Under the pieces are notes generated by a model. That model was not told the origin of the DNA and made no database searches. It was given only the letters and a program-made list of their open reading frames with translations. 64,000 nt of DNA. Source: Magnaporthiopsis rhizophila. Its lineage: Eukaryota; Ascomycota; Sordariomycetes; Magnaporthales; Magnaporthaceae. Shown piece by piece: positions 12,935-24,453 of the stretch. Numbering within the stretch: position 1 is the stretch's first letter; each line of letters opens with the position of its first letter. Position numbers and translations under genes: made by a program. The stretch is from NCBI GenBank assembly GCA_003049465.1, contig PYSS01000028.1:69516-133515 (forward strand), in the 5' to 3' direction.

Positions 12935-13889
12935 CGCCGGATGCGACCTTGCCATCAAACAGTTTACCGTCGAAAGACACGTTGCCGTTGAGAATAGATC
13001 ATGCGACTGGTCTCGGCGTCGAAAAACTCGGTCCAAGACCAAATGGACGTCTGTGCTGTTACTGCAAATACCACGCGCAGGGCTCCACGACGAAGCCAGA
13101 GGAAAAGCCCAAGCAAAAACCCCCCAGCCGAGCATTCGAGACCGACTATTTACGGTATGGACCCGCAACCCAACCCCGGGACCCCAACCAGAAAAAGAGG
13201 CTGGCCCACATGCATAAAAACCAGATCCAAACAAAACAGAAACAATCTAGGTATAAAAGCGGAATTTTTAATCTATTATGGTTTTCTTTTTCGTAAAAAC
13301 GGCTGTTCCGTTCAAGATATGGCTAATTGGGATCATCACATTGGGCACCTTGGGGGAAATCACAGGGGCAGGATTGCGGTACCGACTTCTTTCTGGTCCG
13401 GGTGCCCGGGTTCGTTTGTGCTTGCCATTTCGGCGAGGAGGGTCGCGATGGAGACCTTGAATACAAAACAACCGGGGGTTGCTTGCACATGTAGGTGAAG
13501 GAGAGGCACAGCCCAAGGCCATGCCCTGTCGTCCTATTAAACACTCATGTCGAGTATGCTCTAAAGTAAATGCCAAGCTCCCCGTGGCCTTTCTATCAAT
13601 GCCCGCAAAGTCGTCATGAAAAAAAGGAAGTAAACCAAGCATTTTTTCCCCCTTGCCCGGCAAAACGTGTTGTGTTCTTATCCCCATTTTGACTGGAAAC
13701 CCAATGAAAAAAAGAGAAGAGAGAAAAAAAACCAGTGCTTGAACGATCGCACCCGAGCCGCTCTGATTCATTGCTGAAAACCAAAGAGAGAAAAAGACGA
13801 AAAGAGGAAGAAGAATAGGCTAATATGATGAGCAAGACGCAGATATCGTGGATGTCGATAAAAAAAAAAAAAGCCACGTGAAATATAAT
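11350..13889. other. Intergenic, promoter side of the secreted-protein gene
   Basis: No supportable gene. Contains purine-rich tracts near 11400-11590, a GA-rich microsatellite near 12025-12052, a long A-run at 12904-12920, and CCTAGGTA words at 12279-12296 and 12630-12650. Confidence 0.5.
11592..11598 (-). promoter_or_regulatory. TATA-like box for the secreted-protein gene
   Basis: TATATAA on the minus strand about 245 bp upstream of the ATG at 11349. Position and orientation fit a core promoter; inference from sequence only. Confidence 0.4.
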
Positions 13890-15011
13890 TTACAGGACAG
13901 TGTAGCCACCGTCGATGATGACGTTGGAGCCGGTCATGAAGCCGCTCGAGTCCGAGGCCAGGAAGACGCAGAGGCCGTTAAGGTCGTCGACGTTGCCGAG
14001 GCGCTCCTGAGGGGTCATGGACTTCCAGATCTTCTTCTGGGCGTCCAGGGCGGGGACCTTGTTGAGGGCAGTGTCCATGTAGCCAGGCGAGATGCAGTTG
14101 ACGCGGATGTGGTATTTTGCCCACTCGGCCGCCAGCGACTTGCCGAGCTGGATGACGCCGGCCTTGGAGGCGTTGTAGCACGACTGCTCCTGCGGGTAGT
14201 TGACGATGCTGCCCGACATGGAGGCGACCAGGATGATGGAGCCCGGCTTGCTGGCAGCCATCATGGCGCGGCCGACGGCCTGGGACATGAGAAACGAGCC
14301 GGTGAGGTTGATATCGATCAGGCGACGGAACAGGGCCGGGTCGTACGTCTCGGCCTTGATGTTGGAGTCGGCGATGCCGGCCGAGTTGACCAGCACGTCG
14401 GGGGCGCCGTAGAGCTCGATGACCGAGTTGACGGCGGCGTTGATGGCAGCGCCGTCCCGGACGTCAACCTTGAAGAAGGTGACAGGCATGCCCGTCTTCT
14501 TGTGCAGCTCGGCAGCCGACTCATCACCCAGGTCCTGGTTTGCATCGAAGATGGCGATGGCCTTGGCTCCGGCCTCGGCGCAGGCGCGGGCCATGTGGTT
14601 GCCCAGGCCACGGGCGCCGCCCGTGATTATGACGACCTTGCCGAACACGGACATCTTTTGCATCGTGGCGGGCATCTGGGAGTACACCTCGGCTGACAGG
14701 GGAACGATGGGCTCATCCTCCTCGCCGATGGGTGGGTCGGCCACAGCGGCGCGGCTAGTACCCTTGACGGGGATGCTGTAATGGTCCGAGTTGCCATTGG
14801 CCACGCCCTTGGAGTCGGGTGTGTAGACCGAGACGGGGACCTCGCTCTCTTTGATAACCTCGGACGACTTCTTCGGCCGTTGGGCCGAAACGGTGAAGGC
14901 CCTGCGAGCGGCAGCAGCAGTGAAGCGCACCGGGGGCTTGGGCATGGCTGAGGCAGCCATACGGCTGGAAACGCCACAGAGGCGCATGGTGGAGCGAGCA
15001 GCAGCGGCCAT
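13890..15011 (-). CDS. Short-chain dehydrogenase/reductase, polyol (D-arabinitol 2-dehydrogenase-like) type
   Basis: Single exon, 373 residues. Classical SDR with cofactor loop TGGARGLG at 130-137, VNSAG at 208-212 (where NNAG is usual), catalytic Ser in VASMSG (about 264-266) and YNASK with Tyr279 and Lys283. The IFDANQD segment after strand 2 puts an acidic residue where NAD-preferring SDRs have one. The overall pattern (SCYNASKAGV, RVNCISPGYMDT) resembles fungal sorbose reductase, xylulose reductase and D-arabinitol 2-dehydrogenase relatives. It is about 110 residues longer at the N-terminus than a usual 260-residue SDR. Residues 1-40 are rich in Ala, Ser and Arg with no acids, which fits a mitochondrial targeting peptide (inference). 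Substrate is not certain. Confidence 0.88.
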   Translation of the reverse strand: MAAAARSTMRLCGVSSRMAASAMPKPPVRFTAAAARRAFTVSAQRPKKSSEVIKESEVPVSVYTPDSKGVANGNSDHYSIPVKGTSRAAVADPPIGEEDEPIVPLSAEVYSQMPATMQKMSVFGKVVIITGGARGLGNHMARACAEAGAKAIAIFDANQDLGDESAAELHKKTGMPVTFFKVDVRDGAAINAAVNSVIELYGAPDVLVNSAGIADSNIKAETYDPALFRRLIDINLTGSFLMSQAVGRAMMAASKPGSIILVASMSGSIVNYPQEQSCYNASKAGVIQLGKSLAAEWAKYHIRVNCISPGYMDTALNKVPALDAQKKIWKSMTPQERLGNVDDLNGLCVFLASDSSGFMTGSNVIIDGGYTVL

Positions 15012-15429
15012 TCTGTCGGTTTTTGCGCGATATGTAGGTTTGCGAAATGTGAAAGTTTGTGTGCGTGCGTTTGGTGGCGTGTAGAAATGAAGGAGAGAAG
15101 AGTAAAGGCCTAATAGGTACCTAGCTAGTTCGGTGCTATTTCAAATAGCGGTAATTACGAGGTAGGTATGTATGTGGAAGGGGAATCGTCGAAGAGCCGT
15201 ATTACTGCAAAGAAGTGGGCAGGTAGAGGAAGAGGGGAAGTTTGTGGTTTTTTTTTGGGGGGGTTAAAGAATGAGGAATCGGAGCCGTCTATGTTGTTTC
15301 AACAACAAGATATGGTTGCGGTTCAAGGTACGTCAAGTGTACCCGGGCTCCTCAATAGCGACTCCAAAACTGCTGATTCGGAAAGGAATGGGAGAAGCTG
15401 ACGGGTTGCTGAGCCGCCAGTCAAGAGGG

Positions 15430-15436
15430 TTATATA
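15430..15436 (-). promoter_or_regulatory. TATA-like box upstream of the dehydrogenase gene
   Basis: TATATAA on the minus strand, about 420 bp upstream of the ATG at 15011. The distance is long for a fungal promoter unless the 5'UTR is long. Confidence 0.25.
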
Positions 15437-18400
15437 TCCGTGGGTTGCGGGATACTGCGGTGTCTGTCGACTAGCCAAGCTGCCGGCTTTCGGATAGAGC
15501 GAAGGCAGCCAAAAGGCTGTGGGCAAAAACTGGGGAGTGGGCGATTCGAGACCGAGTCTCCGGTGCGCGTGTTCCGGGATCTGCTGGGCGGGCTGGCGCT
15601 GGTGGGGAGACTTGGCTCCGACCTGGAAGGGAGGATGATGGGACGGACGGGATGGATGGTGGATACAGGCAGGACAAGACACACGGGGGGTGTGCGTGTG
15701 CAGGATGAGCGGCGCCGATCAGGACGAGGAGCTGCTGCGACGAAGACTGTAGCCTGCTTGCTTATCAGTTTTGTGCACATTCGGATAAATGGTGCATAGT
15801 CGTCGCTTCTGCCGTGCGACGGACACAGCCATGATTTCCCGGATTCTCCTGGACATTTGCCAGATCCCCTCTCTCTGCCGGCCGAGCAAGGAGCCGACCG
15901 CCATCAAGGCCGCACGAGCGCCACGCTGGTGGACGCCTGGGCCCTCATAGCGACGCGATCCCCGTCCAGCAGCACGGAGGACACGACGACCGGATTTCCC
16001 AGCAGGCGGCTCGCGATTAAGCTTCAAGCCTAGGTAGTCTGGACGAGGCGCCCCCACACACCCAAGACCGAGCCGCCAGCTGCAACACCAGCTTAGGCGG
16101 CACACCACAGCCTCCACGGCCGATAGTGGGCGAGCTTACAGGCCTGTGTGTGCCCGCGTGAGTGTGTACACCCTCGAGGCAGAAGGAGACGATTTGAGGA
16201 GACGCCGGCAGGACCATCCTATCTGGTGGTGGGGTGGGGTGTAGAATGGGCGTTATGCTCGCCCACCCTTCGCCTTTCCCTCTTTTCTTTTTTTCTGCCA
16301 TTCAAGCAGAAGCAAGGAATTCCGTGGCGCGCTTGCGTAGGACGAAAATTTTGACTTTGGCGGGGAACGGGTTGGGGCAAGAGGGAAAAAAATCCGAAGT
16401 GGCAAAACTGGAGAGGCCAAAGGGCGATGGCGGGGTGAATACGTACGGTGCAGTTCAGTGCTTTTAGCAGGCCTAGAACAGTGGGCTCAGCCACACACAA
16501 TGCCGAATATCCAAAGATGAACTCGAACACAAGCTTTGGAAGCTGGAGGCGAGCCGTCTGGAAACAAAGAGATGGATGGAGAAGAGCAGTTGGCGGAGCA
16601 TTTGCAACTTGGAAACAGCTTCAGATGACGGGCGGCAGCCTCTGCATGGCCATCATTTATACTCTCCGTCTCAACCACGCATCGTTTCTTGCCGACACTT
16701 GGCCGTATCAACAACCAAGAAAAGGACAGGCACACCGACACAAGGCACATGTGCTCACCGCGTCTCCTCCTCCTGGACCCCTTTTTCCCGCAAGAGTGGC
16801 CCAGGATCCATGCGGCTGCGTGTCGTTCCCATTTTTTGATGAGATGAAAAAGATCCTTCCATTCCCACCTGTTGGGCTGTCTGGGGAGACGCCGGGGACC
16901 CGCCGGCGAAAACAAGGCGGCGGGAATGCAACAGTTGGGCCATATGTCCTTGGTTGTTCGCCCGAGGAGGCAGGGGAGTGTCACAAGTGTGTACTCGCAC
17001 GGCACGGCGTACCTAGCGCTCCCAACTGGTCGTACCTGGCATGAGCGCGGATGCCGCGCGAGCCAAAAAGACTAAGTACACCAAGGGGCACCCAATCGTT
17101 TGGTGAGATTCGACGGATGTGCTGTGCTGTCGCCTCGGACACAAATGGCTTGGATATCCAGGGGCCGGCCCAGGCGCTGCGGCGTGGGGTTCAACTTGTC
17201 CGTCTGACCCGCAAGAGGCTCCATTGTCGCGCAACGAATTCTCAATGTCGGTGTCGGCAGGTGTGGGGGAGGCGGCTTGGCCGCCACGGCTGCAGCACAG
17301 ATTTGCAGAGGAGCTTTGGGCCTGCAGCTCGCTTTCGGTGGCCACCGGCACCTGCTGGGCAATACCCATCACGGCTACCACAACAGGCCCAGGATGCGAT
17401 GGAGCTCCATGGCAGGCCGAGTAGGTACCACCATCCTTTAGGGCACAACCCTTTCGAGATCTAAAGCGTATAGTAAAATGCTATGGATAAACATTTGGGT
17501 AGCAGTGGGTGATGACCAGGTATTCGGCAAAAGGACGGTGGTTTTGTCGTCGGCTCGGCTTTGGTGCGTACACACCGTCCCTCCCCCGATCGGCGCGCGC
17601 GGCGTGTCCAGGCCGGCCTGGGCAGGTAAAAGACACCCAAGGAATTGAAAAACTTGGCACGTTGGCCATGGTGTTTCCATTCCTGTCGGCCGTCGGGCCC
17701 TGCCCCTTTCAATCGGCTCCGGGGAGGCACATCCGGGTGGCATGGGGCCTTGCTCGGGCGGCTTGGCTTTTTGGTCAGGCGGGCAGCAAAGAAATCTTGG
17801 TGGATGCGGTGTGCGCCTCCCGCTGCCCGCAGCGTTCATTTGCGTCTTTACACGCCCCCCGTCTGGCGGGCACCTCCACTCGGCTGATTCAGCCTCATGG
17901 CGACCAAAAGCCCCGCCCGACCCTGGGGGAGAATATTGGGACCGTCGCAGGAAATTCCACCGGACACGAGGCTCGAGATCCCCTTTTTCCTGCCAACTGT
18001 ACTTTTTCTATGTAGCATTCCCTAGGCAGGCAGCTCTTCATGTTCCCAAATAAACGGTGTCCGCCCGCGCCACTAAACCATTATCAAAACTGGATCTTTG
18101 TTTGTGCACTTTCGAAGGTGGGGAAATATGTCGCATGGACCCAGAGCTGCTGCGATATCGCTCCCGACGGGATCTGCAGTGGTTGCGTCTTCTGCGGTGA
18201 CCCTCCGGGTACGGTCACCGTAGCCATAGCCTTGGCCCGGTTCAAGCTGCCTGCCCCTATTCTTTGTATTGAGGCTGTGACACGGCTGCTAGGTGCCGCT
18301 CTGGCCCCGACCTTATTTTCCTTCCTTGTATGTCCTTCGTTCCTTTTCCGGGGCGGGCGAGATCGAACGGAGAGGGGCTGCCATGTCACGCGAAGCAAGG

Positions 18401-19816
18401 AAATATGGCGGTCAGTTAAAGCCGGGCCTGGCAGCACAGTCCCCCGGCCGGGCAAAACACGCCGATGGCCGGGCTGCAGTTTGAAACGCCGTAGGTAGCA
18501 TCTTGCCGGGCCGCAACCCTCATCAGGGGCCGTCCACTTGATTTTTTTTTTTTTTCCGCCCTCTACCTCTACTGGTCACAAAGAGCCAGACCGTATGTTA
18601 CTTCCCTGATCCCGCCCGAGGAACCACTTTCCAGTCGTCTTGAATCGGGACTGACAGCGCGGCTGTGAGAAGTGATATGAATAAGGGTAGTGTAGCATGC
18701 TCGGCACGGTAGCATGCATGGCACCTCCTCTTTCTTTTTCATTTTCCAAACCAGGGAAAACGTGGAATTTTGGGGCGTTGCACTTGAAAGCCTGCCGGAG
18801 CTCGAGAGAAGGCATTGGAGGGAGGGTGTGATTCTCTTATTTTCCCCAGCCTGCCCTGCGGTGATCAAAAATTGTGTGCCCACGCAACCCGGCTGGTGTG
18901 CATCTTTGCGGCCTGATTCGCCGGCCAAGCCGCAGGGCCCGGAAGGCTAGACCATCTGCCTGCCGATCCAAGCCCGTTCCAGCCCACCATCAGAACGCTC
19001 TTCTGCATGCTCCCCCGCTTTCCTCGACACGGGGTTTTGGTCACAACGAAGAGAAGAAAAAATGGGCGTGGGGAAAGTCGTGGTCTGGACTGTTCTCTTC
19101 ATGCAGGTCAGCTCAGCGCGGCTACTCCAAAGCGCGTGCTTATCGGTCGGGCTGGCGTGCGTACGGGTTCTGGAGGCTTTGAGCACATTTCTTTTCGGGT
19201 TGCCTCGAATGGAAAAAAAGAGACGGGTCAAGTAAAACGTTGCAGCGTTGGGAAGTTAACTCGAGGCAGGTAGGGAACGGCGAATATCGCCGAGCCAAAC
19301 AGCCCTCCTTGTCTCCTCTTCGATATTCCTGGGGCTTTGTTGCACATTCAAATAGGTGGGCACACACATTCTTCACATGCTACATGTACTTATATGCGAA
19401 TGCAGATGTCGGTGCTCCCGAGCCCCGTTATGATAGAATACACGCTCCACCCGCTACACCCCAAAGTAAGGATTTATTAGCTTGGAATCTAGACCTCCGC
19501 CATGCATATTTGCCTCTCGGGCGATTATCAAAAACCGTGCTCGTGTGCCCCACCCAGCCATCATCGCCAAGTCGCCCCGGCGGTTTTGCGTCTCCGAAAA
19601 TGTTCTGGAAGCTTTCTTTTTAAGACGGATCAAAAAAAGGCCCACAGGACGCCCGTTAGACCGTTCTCGACTCCTTGGGGGCGAGTGGGCCCGTCTTTCG
19701 CCTCTCAACGAACAACACCATCCGCATCTCGGAGATGTCCTTTTTAGAGAGCTGGGTTTGCTTTGAAGATGGGGTCTGCGCCTGTTCTAAATGCAAGAAG
19801 CGCTTTGGGACGGTTT

Positions 19817-19891
19817 TTGTTGACGTACAGGTACCCTCCGTCAGGAAGGGCTCTGGGGACTGCTTGTTGACGCACAGGTATCCTCCGTCAG
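19817..19891. repeat. Pair of 28-bp imperfect direct repeats
   Basis: Units at 19817-19844 and 19864-19891 share ttgttgacg.acaggta.cctccgtcag with two mismatches, at a 47-bp period, in non-coding sequence. Confidence 0.75.
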
Positions 19892-20926
19892 ATTATCGAT
19901 CCCATGGAGATTTGCGTACAGCAGTTGTAAAGGACCTACGAAGCCCTCTTATCTCTTCAGTGACCAGACAAATATACCTAGCCATGTAGAGACACATGTC
20001 GTCCGTCACTCAGCCCGTGATGGCAGCAATAATGCTTCCTCCTTAAACAACCCTTCACCTGCAGTCCAGACGCACGTCTAGAGATGAGCAAGAAGAAGCT
20101 TCGGCGGGCACAGATACATACATACATACCTTACCCATTCAGGGGGCCCGGATTGACCGGGTCAGATCGATCTAGCGGTACCTAGGCCCACCCCAAGCAG
20201 CAGCAGTCTCATGCCCTCACGGTCTCCTGGCTCGCATGTCCCTCCCCTGTGGTTCCTTGAACGCCCAGCCCCCACGATTTCCTGCTGCAGGAGAAGGGGT
20301 GTGTGCTTTGCGTATACCATACAGCGGCGCGGGAGCTCCCGAGAGGGAGGGACAAGGGGGCCTCTCTTTGCTGCTGCCCCAGCCATCCGGGTGGCTCACG
20401 GACCTCCAGGGGTCTTGGCCACGCCACGCACACGGACAAGACACAGACACACCGGTCGTTCCATCGTGTACATGTAGAAATGTACCAGGCGGTCTAGACC
20501 ACGTGGCGGAGTAGGGCCAAAATTGCCCTCGGCGCTCTCACTTCCCGGAGCGTCGGTAGTCGTCGGTTGTGGCTGCTGACCTGTGAGACAGGCACCTGCT
20601 GCTGGCATTTCTCAGGCGGATAGGATAAACTTTATGCGCTATCCATATCTATGGAACGGCGACATCTGTGCGGCCGAAGCCGTTCACGTCGTTGCCTGCT
20701 CTAATTCTCGGTTCAACAGTCTATCAGAAAAAAAATGGACATGCAGCTCGAACGCCAGATCAATGGTGCAAAAAGATTGCTGACTAGAAAACCCAACCGA
20801 GATTTACGCCACAAATATTGGAAAAACCAGCAAAAGTCTATAGATATCCGAATCTAGACTCACCCTGACCCAAGATAAAACAACCTCTTAAAAAAAAAGA
20901 TCCAGGCCCTCCCCTGGGGCAACCTC

Positions 20927-22840
20927 TTAGCCAACACGGAGGAACGTCTTGAACACATCCGAGTTGGTGCAGTCGGTCCATGGGTAGCCGATGGCCTTGA
21001 GGAACTTGTCCAGCTCCCCGACCTCGGCATCAGGACACTGGATGCCGGCCAGGATCTTGCCAACATCGCTGCCGTAGTTGCGGTACTGGAAGAGGCTGAT
21101 GTTGTACCTGGGACGCAGCGTGGCCAGGAACTTCTCGAGCGCCCCGGGCCGCTCGGGGAACTCAAACATGTACAGCCGCTCGTCGGGGACGTTGGACCGC
21201 CCGCCCACGAGATAGCGCACGTGGCTCTTGGCGAGCTCGTCGCCTGACAGGTCCGTGACCTCCATGTCGGCCGACGAGATGCGCTGCATCAGGCTCTGCA
21301 GCTGCTGGACGCGCTGCGTTGCGGGTCCGCTGAGGGACAGACCCAGGAGGATGTTGGCGGCCGAGTCGTCGGCGTACCGGTACGTGAACTCGGTCACGTT
21401 ATTGGGCATGATGGCCTTGATCAGCTCCTTGAAGGAGCCCGGCCGCTCGGGGATGCGCACCGACAGCAGAGCCTCGCGGCCCTCGCCGACGTTGGCACGC
21501 TCGGCCACGAAGCGGAGCCGGTCGAAGTTCATGTTGGCGCCGCTCGTGATGGCGACGAGTGAGCGCTTGGGGTCGCCCGACGGGTTGTTGGCAACCCACT
21601 TCTTGAGCCCCGCGAGGGCTAGGGCGCCGGCGGGCTCGACGACCGACCGGGTGTCCTCGAAGATGTCCTTGATGGCGGCGCAGGCTTCGTCGGTGGTGAC
21701 CTCGACCATCTCGTCGATGACCTCGCGGCAGATACGGAAGGTCTCTTCGCCGACCGTCTTGACCGCGGCGCCGTCGGCGAATAGGCCAACGTCCTTGAGC
21801 AGCACGCGCTCGCCCTTGGCGAGGGACAGGGTCATGGCGTTGGCGTCGTGGGCCTCGACGCCGATGATGCGGACGTGGGGCGCGATGCGCTTCACGTAGA
21901 CGCCGATGCCGGCGATCAGGCCGCCGCCGCCGACGCAGCAGAAGATGGCCTCGAGGCGCTGCAGGTTCGTCTGGCGCAGCAGCTCCATGCCGATGGTGCC
22001 CTGGCCAGCTATGACGTAGGGGTCGTCGAAGGGCGGGATGTTGATGAGGCCGTCCACCTTCTCGCGGCGGGCGCATTCCTCCTTGGCGGCGTCAAAGTCC
22101 GCGCCGTGCAGAACGACATGGCCGCCCATGCGCGAGACGTTGAGATGCTTGATGCTGGGGGTGCCCTCGGGCATGACGATGGTGGCGGGGATCTTGAGCT
22201 TGCGGGCCGAGTAGGCGACGCCCTGGGCGTGGTTGCCAGCGGAGCAGCAGACGACGCCGCGCCACGACCTTGAGCGGTCCAGGTGAGCCATCTTGTTGTA
22301 GGCGCCGCGCAGCTTGAAGCTGAAGACGGGCTGCTCGTCCTCGCGCTTGAGTAGGACATTGCACTCGAGGCGGTTGCTGAGGTTGACGGCAGTCGTGATG
22401 GACGTCTCGCTGCAGACCTCGTAGACCTTGGAGGTGAGGATAAGGCGGAGGTACTGGGACGTCGGGTGTGTGTGTTTGCCATGTCAGCGTTTGGAACAGA
22501 GCAGAGGCGGATCAGAGACGGGGCCCGTGATGAGATGTTGGGGAGCGGTAAGTACGTCGGGGTGGCCGTTGGGCAGTAGAAAGTCTTCAGGGACTGTCCT
22601 GATGGCCCGCATGGTCTTGTCCTCGGACGGCGGCGACGGATTGGCGCTGTACTCGGTCAGGGAGAGGCCGTTCAGGGGAGGGGTGCGAGGAGTGCGCGGC
22701 CGCTGGGTGTCGTGCGCGGTGGACGCGGGCGGCGTGCATGTGCCGTTCGAGCCATTGACGGCGCGCTGCGGGGCCTCGTCGGCGACCCCGTTCACGGCCG
22801 CCGCGGGCTCGAAGATGGGCTGATCCAGCAGGATCGGCAT
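20927..22840 (-). CDS. ilv1: Threonine dehydratase (threonine ammonia-lyase), isoleucine pathway
   Basis: Two exons: 22840-22556 and 22453-20927; 603 residues. PLP enzyme converting threonine to 2-oxobutanoate, the first committed step of isoleucine synthesis, normally mitochondrial. Exon 1 gives a poorly conserved tail, then LSLTEYSANPSPPSE and VPEDFLLPNGHPD. The 102-bp intron (GTACTT..CCCAG) joins this to YLRLILTSKVYEV. PLP-binding lysine is in FSFKLRGAYNK (Lys142); SAGNHAQGVAYSA and the GGGGL phosphate loop follow. The last 180 residues hold two ACT-like regulatory repeats, where isoleucine feedback acts in the family. No ATG lies upstream in frame before a stop, so 22840 is the first Met; the start (MPILLDQPIF) does not look like a mitochondrial presequence, so an upstream exon is possible. 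Divergent from rcf1. Confidence 0.94.
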
Positions 22841-23317
22841 GTCAGGTGTGGGCTCCGTCTGCGAGACTCTGCTCGACAGGCTCAATGGCTTGCCATGCTG
22901 AGGCCAGTCGATGTTGGGAGGGAGGACCGGTCATAATAGCAGTCAGAGGTGAAATTTTCGGTGGGGCTATAGCCGTTCGGCCCCCCCGGCTCGGCACCCG
23001 TTCAGGCGTGGCAGGGCTCCGATTGCGGGGAGGGTCAGGAACTCAGGTCAGTTGACCGAGTCAGTTGCTGCTGTGGGAGGTTGTGAGGCAATAGCTTGAG
23101 CTATGACCACCCGTGAAAGAAGCAATCCGGCGACGAAGATCTCCACCCGGGATGTCGTGGAGCGTCATCGAACCACTTGACCACCAACAAAGCCCAAGAC
23201 CAGTGACAAATTGGTTTCTTGTAACTGGCAGCTTCTCAGCCCTTGTCAACAAACTCATTGCGCACGACCGAGACAGAGCAGCGAGCCGGATCGTAGTCCG
23301 GATTTTGATTTTACATA
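22841..23317. promoter_or_regulatory. Divergent promoter region between ilv1 and rcf1
   Basis: About 480 bp between two genes reading away from each other. No clear TATA box. It must hold both promoters and could include a 5' exon of ilv1. Confidence 0.5.
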
Positions 23318-24074
23318 ATGCCTAACGTTCCAGGAGAGGACAGGCCCCTGCCGTCGTCTTTCGACGAAGACCCGTATGGCTAACCCCTCTTAAATATTTT
23401 CTATTCTTTCACTTCCCCTCCCAAGGCTTTCCCGTTCTAACGCTGATACACGAACAAAAAAAAAAAACCGCTTCCCCAGTGACTTTTACAACGAGAATGC
23501 GTTCCAAAAAATCTCGCGCAAGCTCAAGCAGGAGCCGCTGATCCCGCTCGGCTGCGTCCTGACGGTGGCGGCCTTCACCAACGCGTACCGGGCCATGCGG
23601 CGCGGCGACCACGCGCGCATGAACCGAATGTTCCGATACCGCGTCGCCGCCCAGGGCTTCACCATCCTGGCCATGGTGTTTGGCGGCATCTACTTCAACG
23701 ACCAGCGCCACAAGGAGCGCGAGGTCTGGAAGCAGAAGCAGGAGGACGAGGCCGAGGAGAAGCGCCTCAAGTGGATCCGCGAGCTCGAGGTCCGCGACCA
23801 GGAGGACAAGCTCGCCAGGGAGAGGCTCGAGCAGAGGAGGCAGCGCGCCGCCGCCGCTGGCGCCAAGCGCGGGGTGCAGACGCAGGCGCAGGCCGGCACA
23901 GTGGCTAATGCTGATAAGGCGGCGGAGAGCATGTCGTCTTCCTCGTCGCCATCGTCGTCGTTATCGTCGTGGAAGTCCATGGGCGGCTGGTTTGGGAGCT
24001 CGCCAAAAGAGCCGACAGAATCCCCGGCAGACGCAAGTCAAACCAAGAAGAACGAAAAGCCCGAGACAAGATGA
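23318..24074 (+). CDS. rcf1: Respiratory supercomplex factor 1 (HIG1-domain mitochondrial protein)
   Basis: Two exons: 23318-23373 and 23480-24074; 216 residues. Inner-membrane protein that in yeast stabilises complex III/IV supercomplexes and cytochrome oxidase assembly. Exon 1 gives MPNVPGEDRPLPSSFDEDP; the 106-bp intron (GTATGG..CCCCAG) restores the conserved PDFYNENAFQKISRKLK. Two membrane segments follow: PLIPLGCVLTVAAFTNAYRAM and GFTILAMVFGGIYF. Between them lies RYRVAAQ, matching the RxRx3Q part of the HIG1 isoform-1 signature, with Asn at the usual upstream Gln/Ile. A charged coiled-coil-like stretch (about 85-140) and a Ser-rich tail complete it. Length and order fit fungal Rcf1. Convergent with rtc5. 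Confidence 0.93.
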
Positions 24075-24453
24075 AAACAATGATTCAATGCCAGATGAGG
24101 GAAAACCGAGGCGGTGCTCTTGCGGTCTACATTCCGTTGTAGCAACTAGTGTCTTCCTGATAGGTACATTGGGGCATGTTTTCCCCTAATGGAATAACGA
24201 TATTCATTTTGTCACCCGTTGGTGTGTCCGTCCAAACCATGTCTGCTGAATATTAGCTCATACGCATCCGTCCATGCCGACAGCCTAGCCCTGTATCCGA
24301 GTGTGCCTGGGTGTTATCGCATGTCCCGGGCCGCTGCGTAGCGTCTTTTACCGCTGCTCCAAGAGATGCACAAATACTCCCGACTCCTGAAAAGCAAGCA
24401 AGTTTCAAGCAAAATATGATGTGCTTGCTGCTCCAGGGTCGAAAACTGCCTGG
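24075..24453. other. Convergent 3' intergenic between rcf1 and rtc5
   Basis: About 380 bp between two converging genes, presumably both 3'UTRs. Nothing else seen. Confidence 0.5.

Larger units (their letters stand above)
15012..20926. other. Gene-poor region of about 5.9 kb
   Basis: No frame in this stretch combines a plausible start, codon bias and any motif I recognise. It includes CCTAGGTA words (15110-15128), a minus-strand TATATAA at 15430-15436 about 420 bp upstream of the dehydrogenase, a T-run at 18542-18556 and two 28-bp direct repeats near 19817-19891. A weak coding-like stretch on the minus strand (about 17013-17370) starts with a non-ATG codon and was not annotated. Confidence 0.5.

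Noticed and set aside
13848..14696. 282-codon plus-strand frame over the dehydrogenase gene
   Set aside because: Antisense shadow caused by high GC3; Val/Gly/Asp-rich composition with no motif.
16448..17044. 198-codon plus-strand frame
   Set aside because: No motif and no codon bias; composition like surrounding non-coding DNA.
17013..17381. Minus-strand frame with several Cys that could be a small secreted protein
   Set aside because: It starts with GTG, not ATG, its first ATG is internal, and no convincing signal peptide or splice partner was found.
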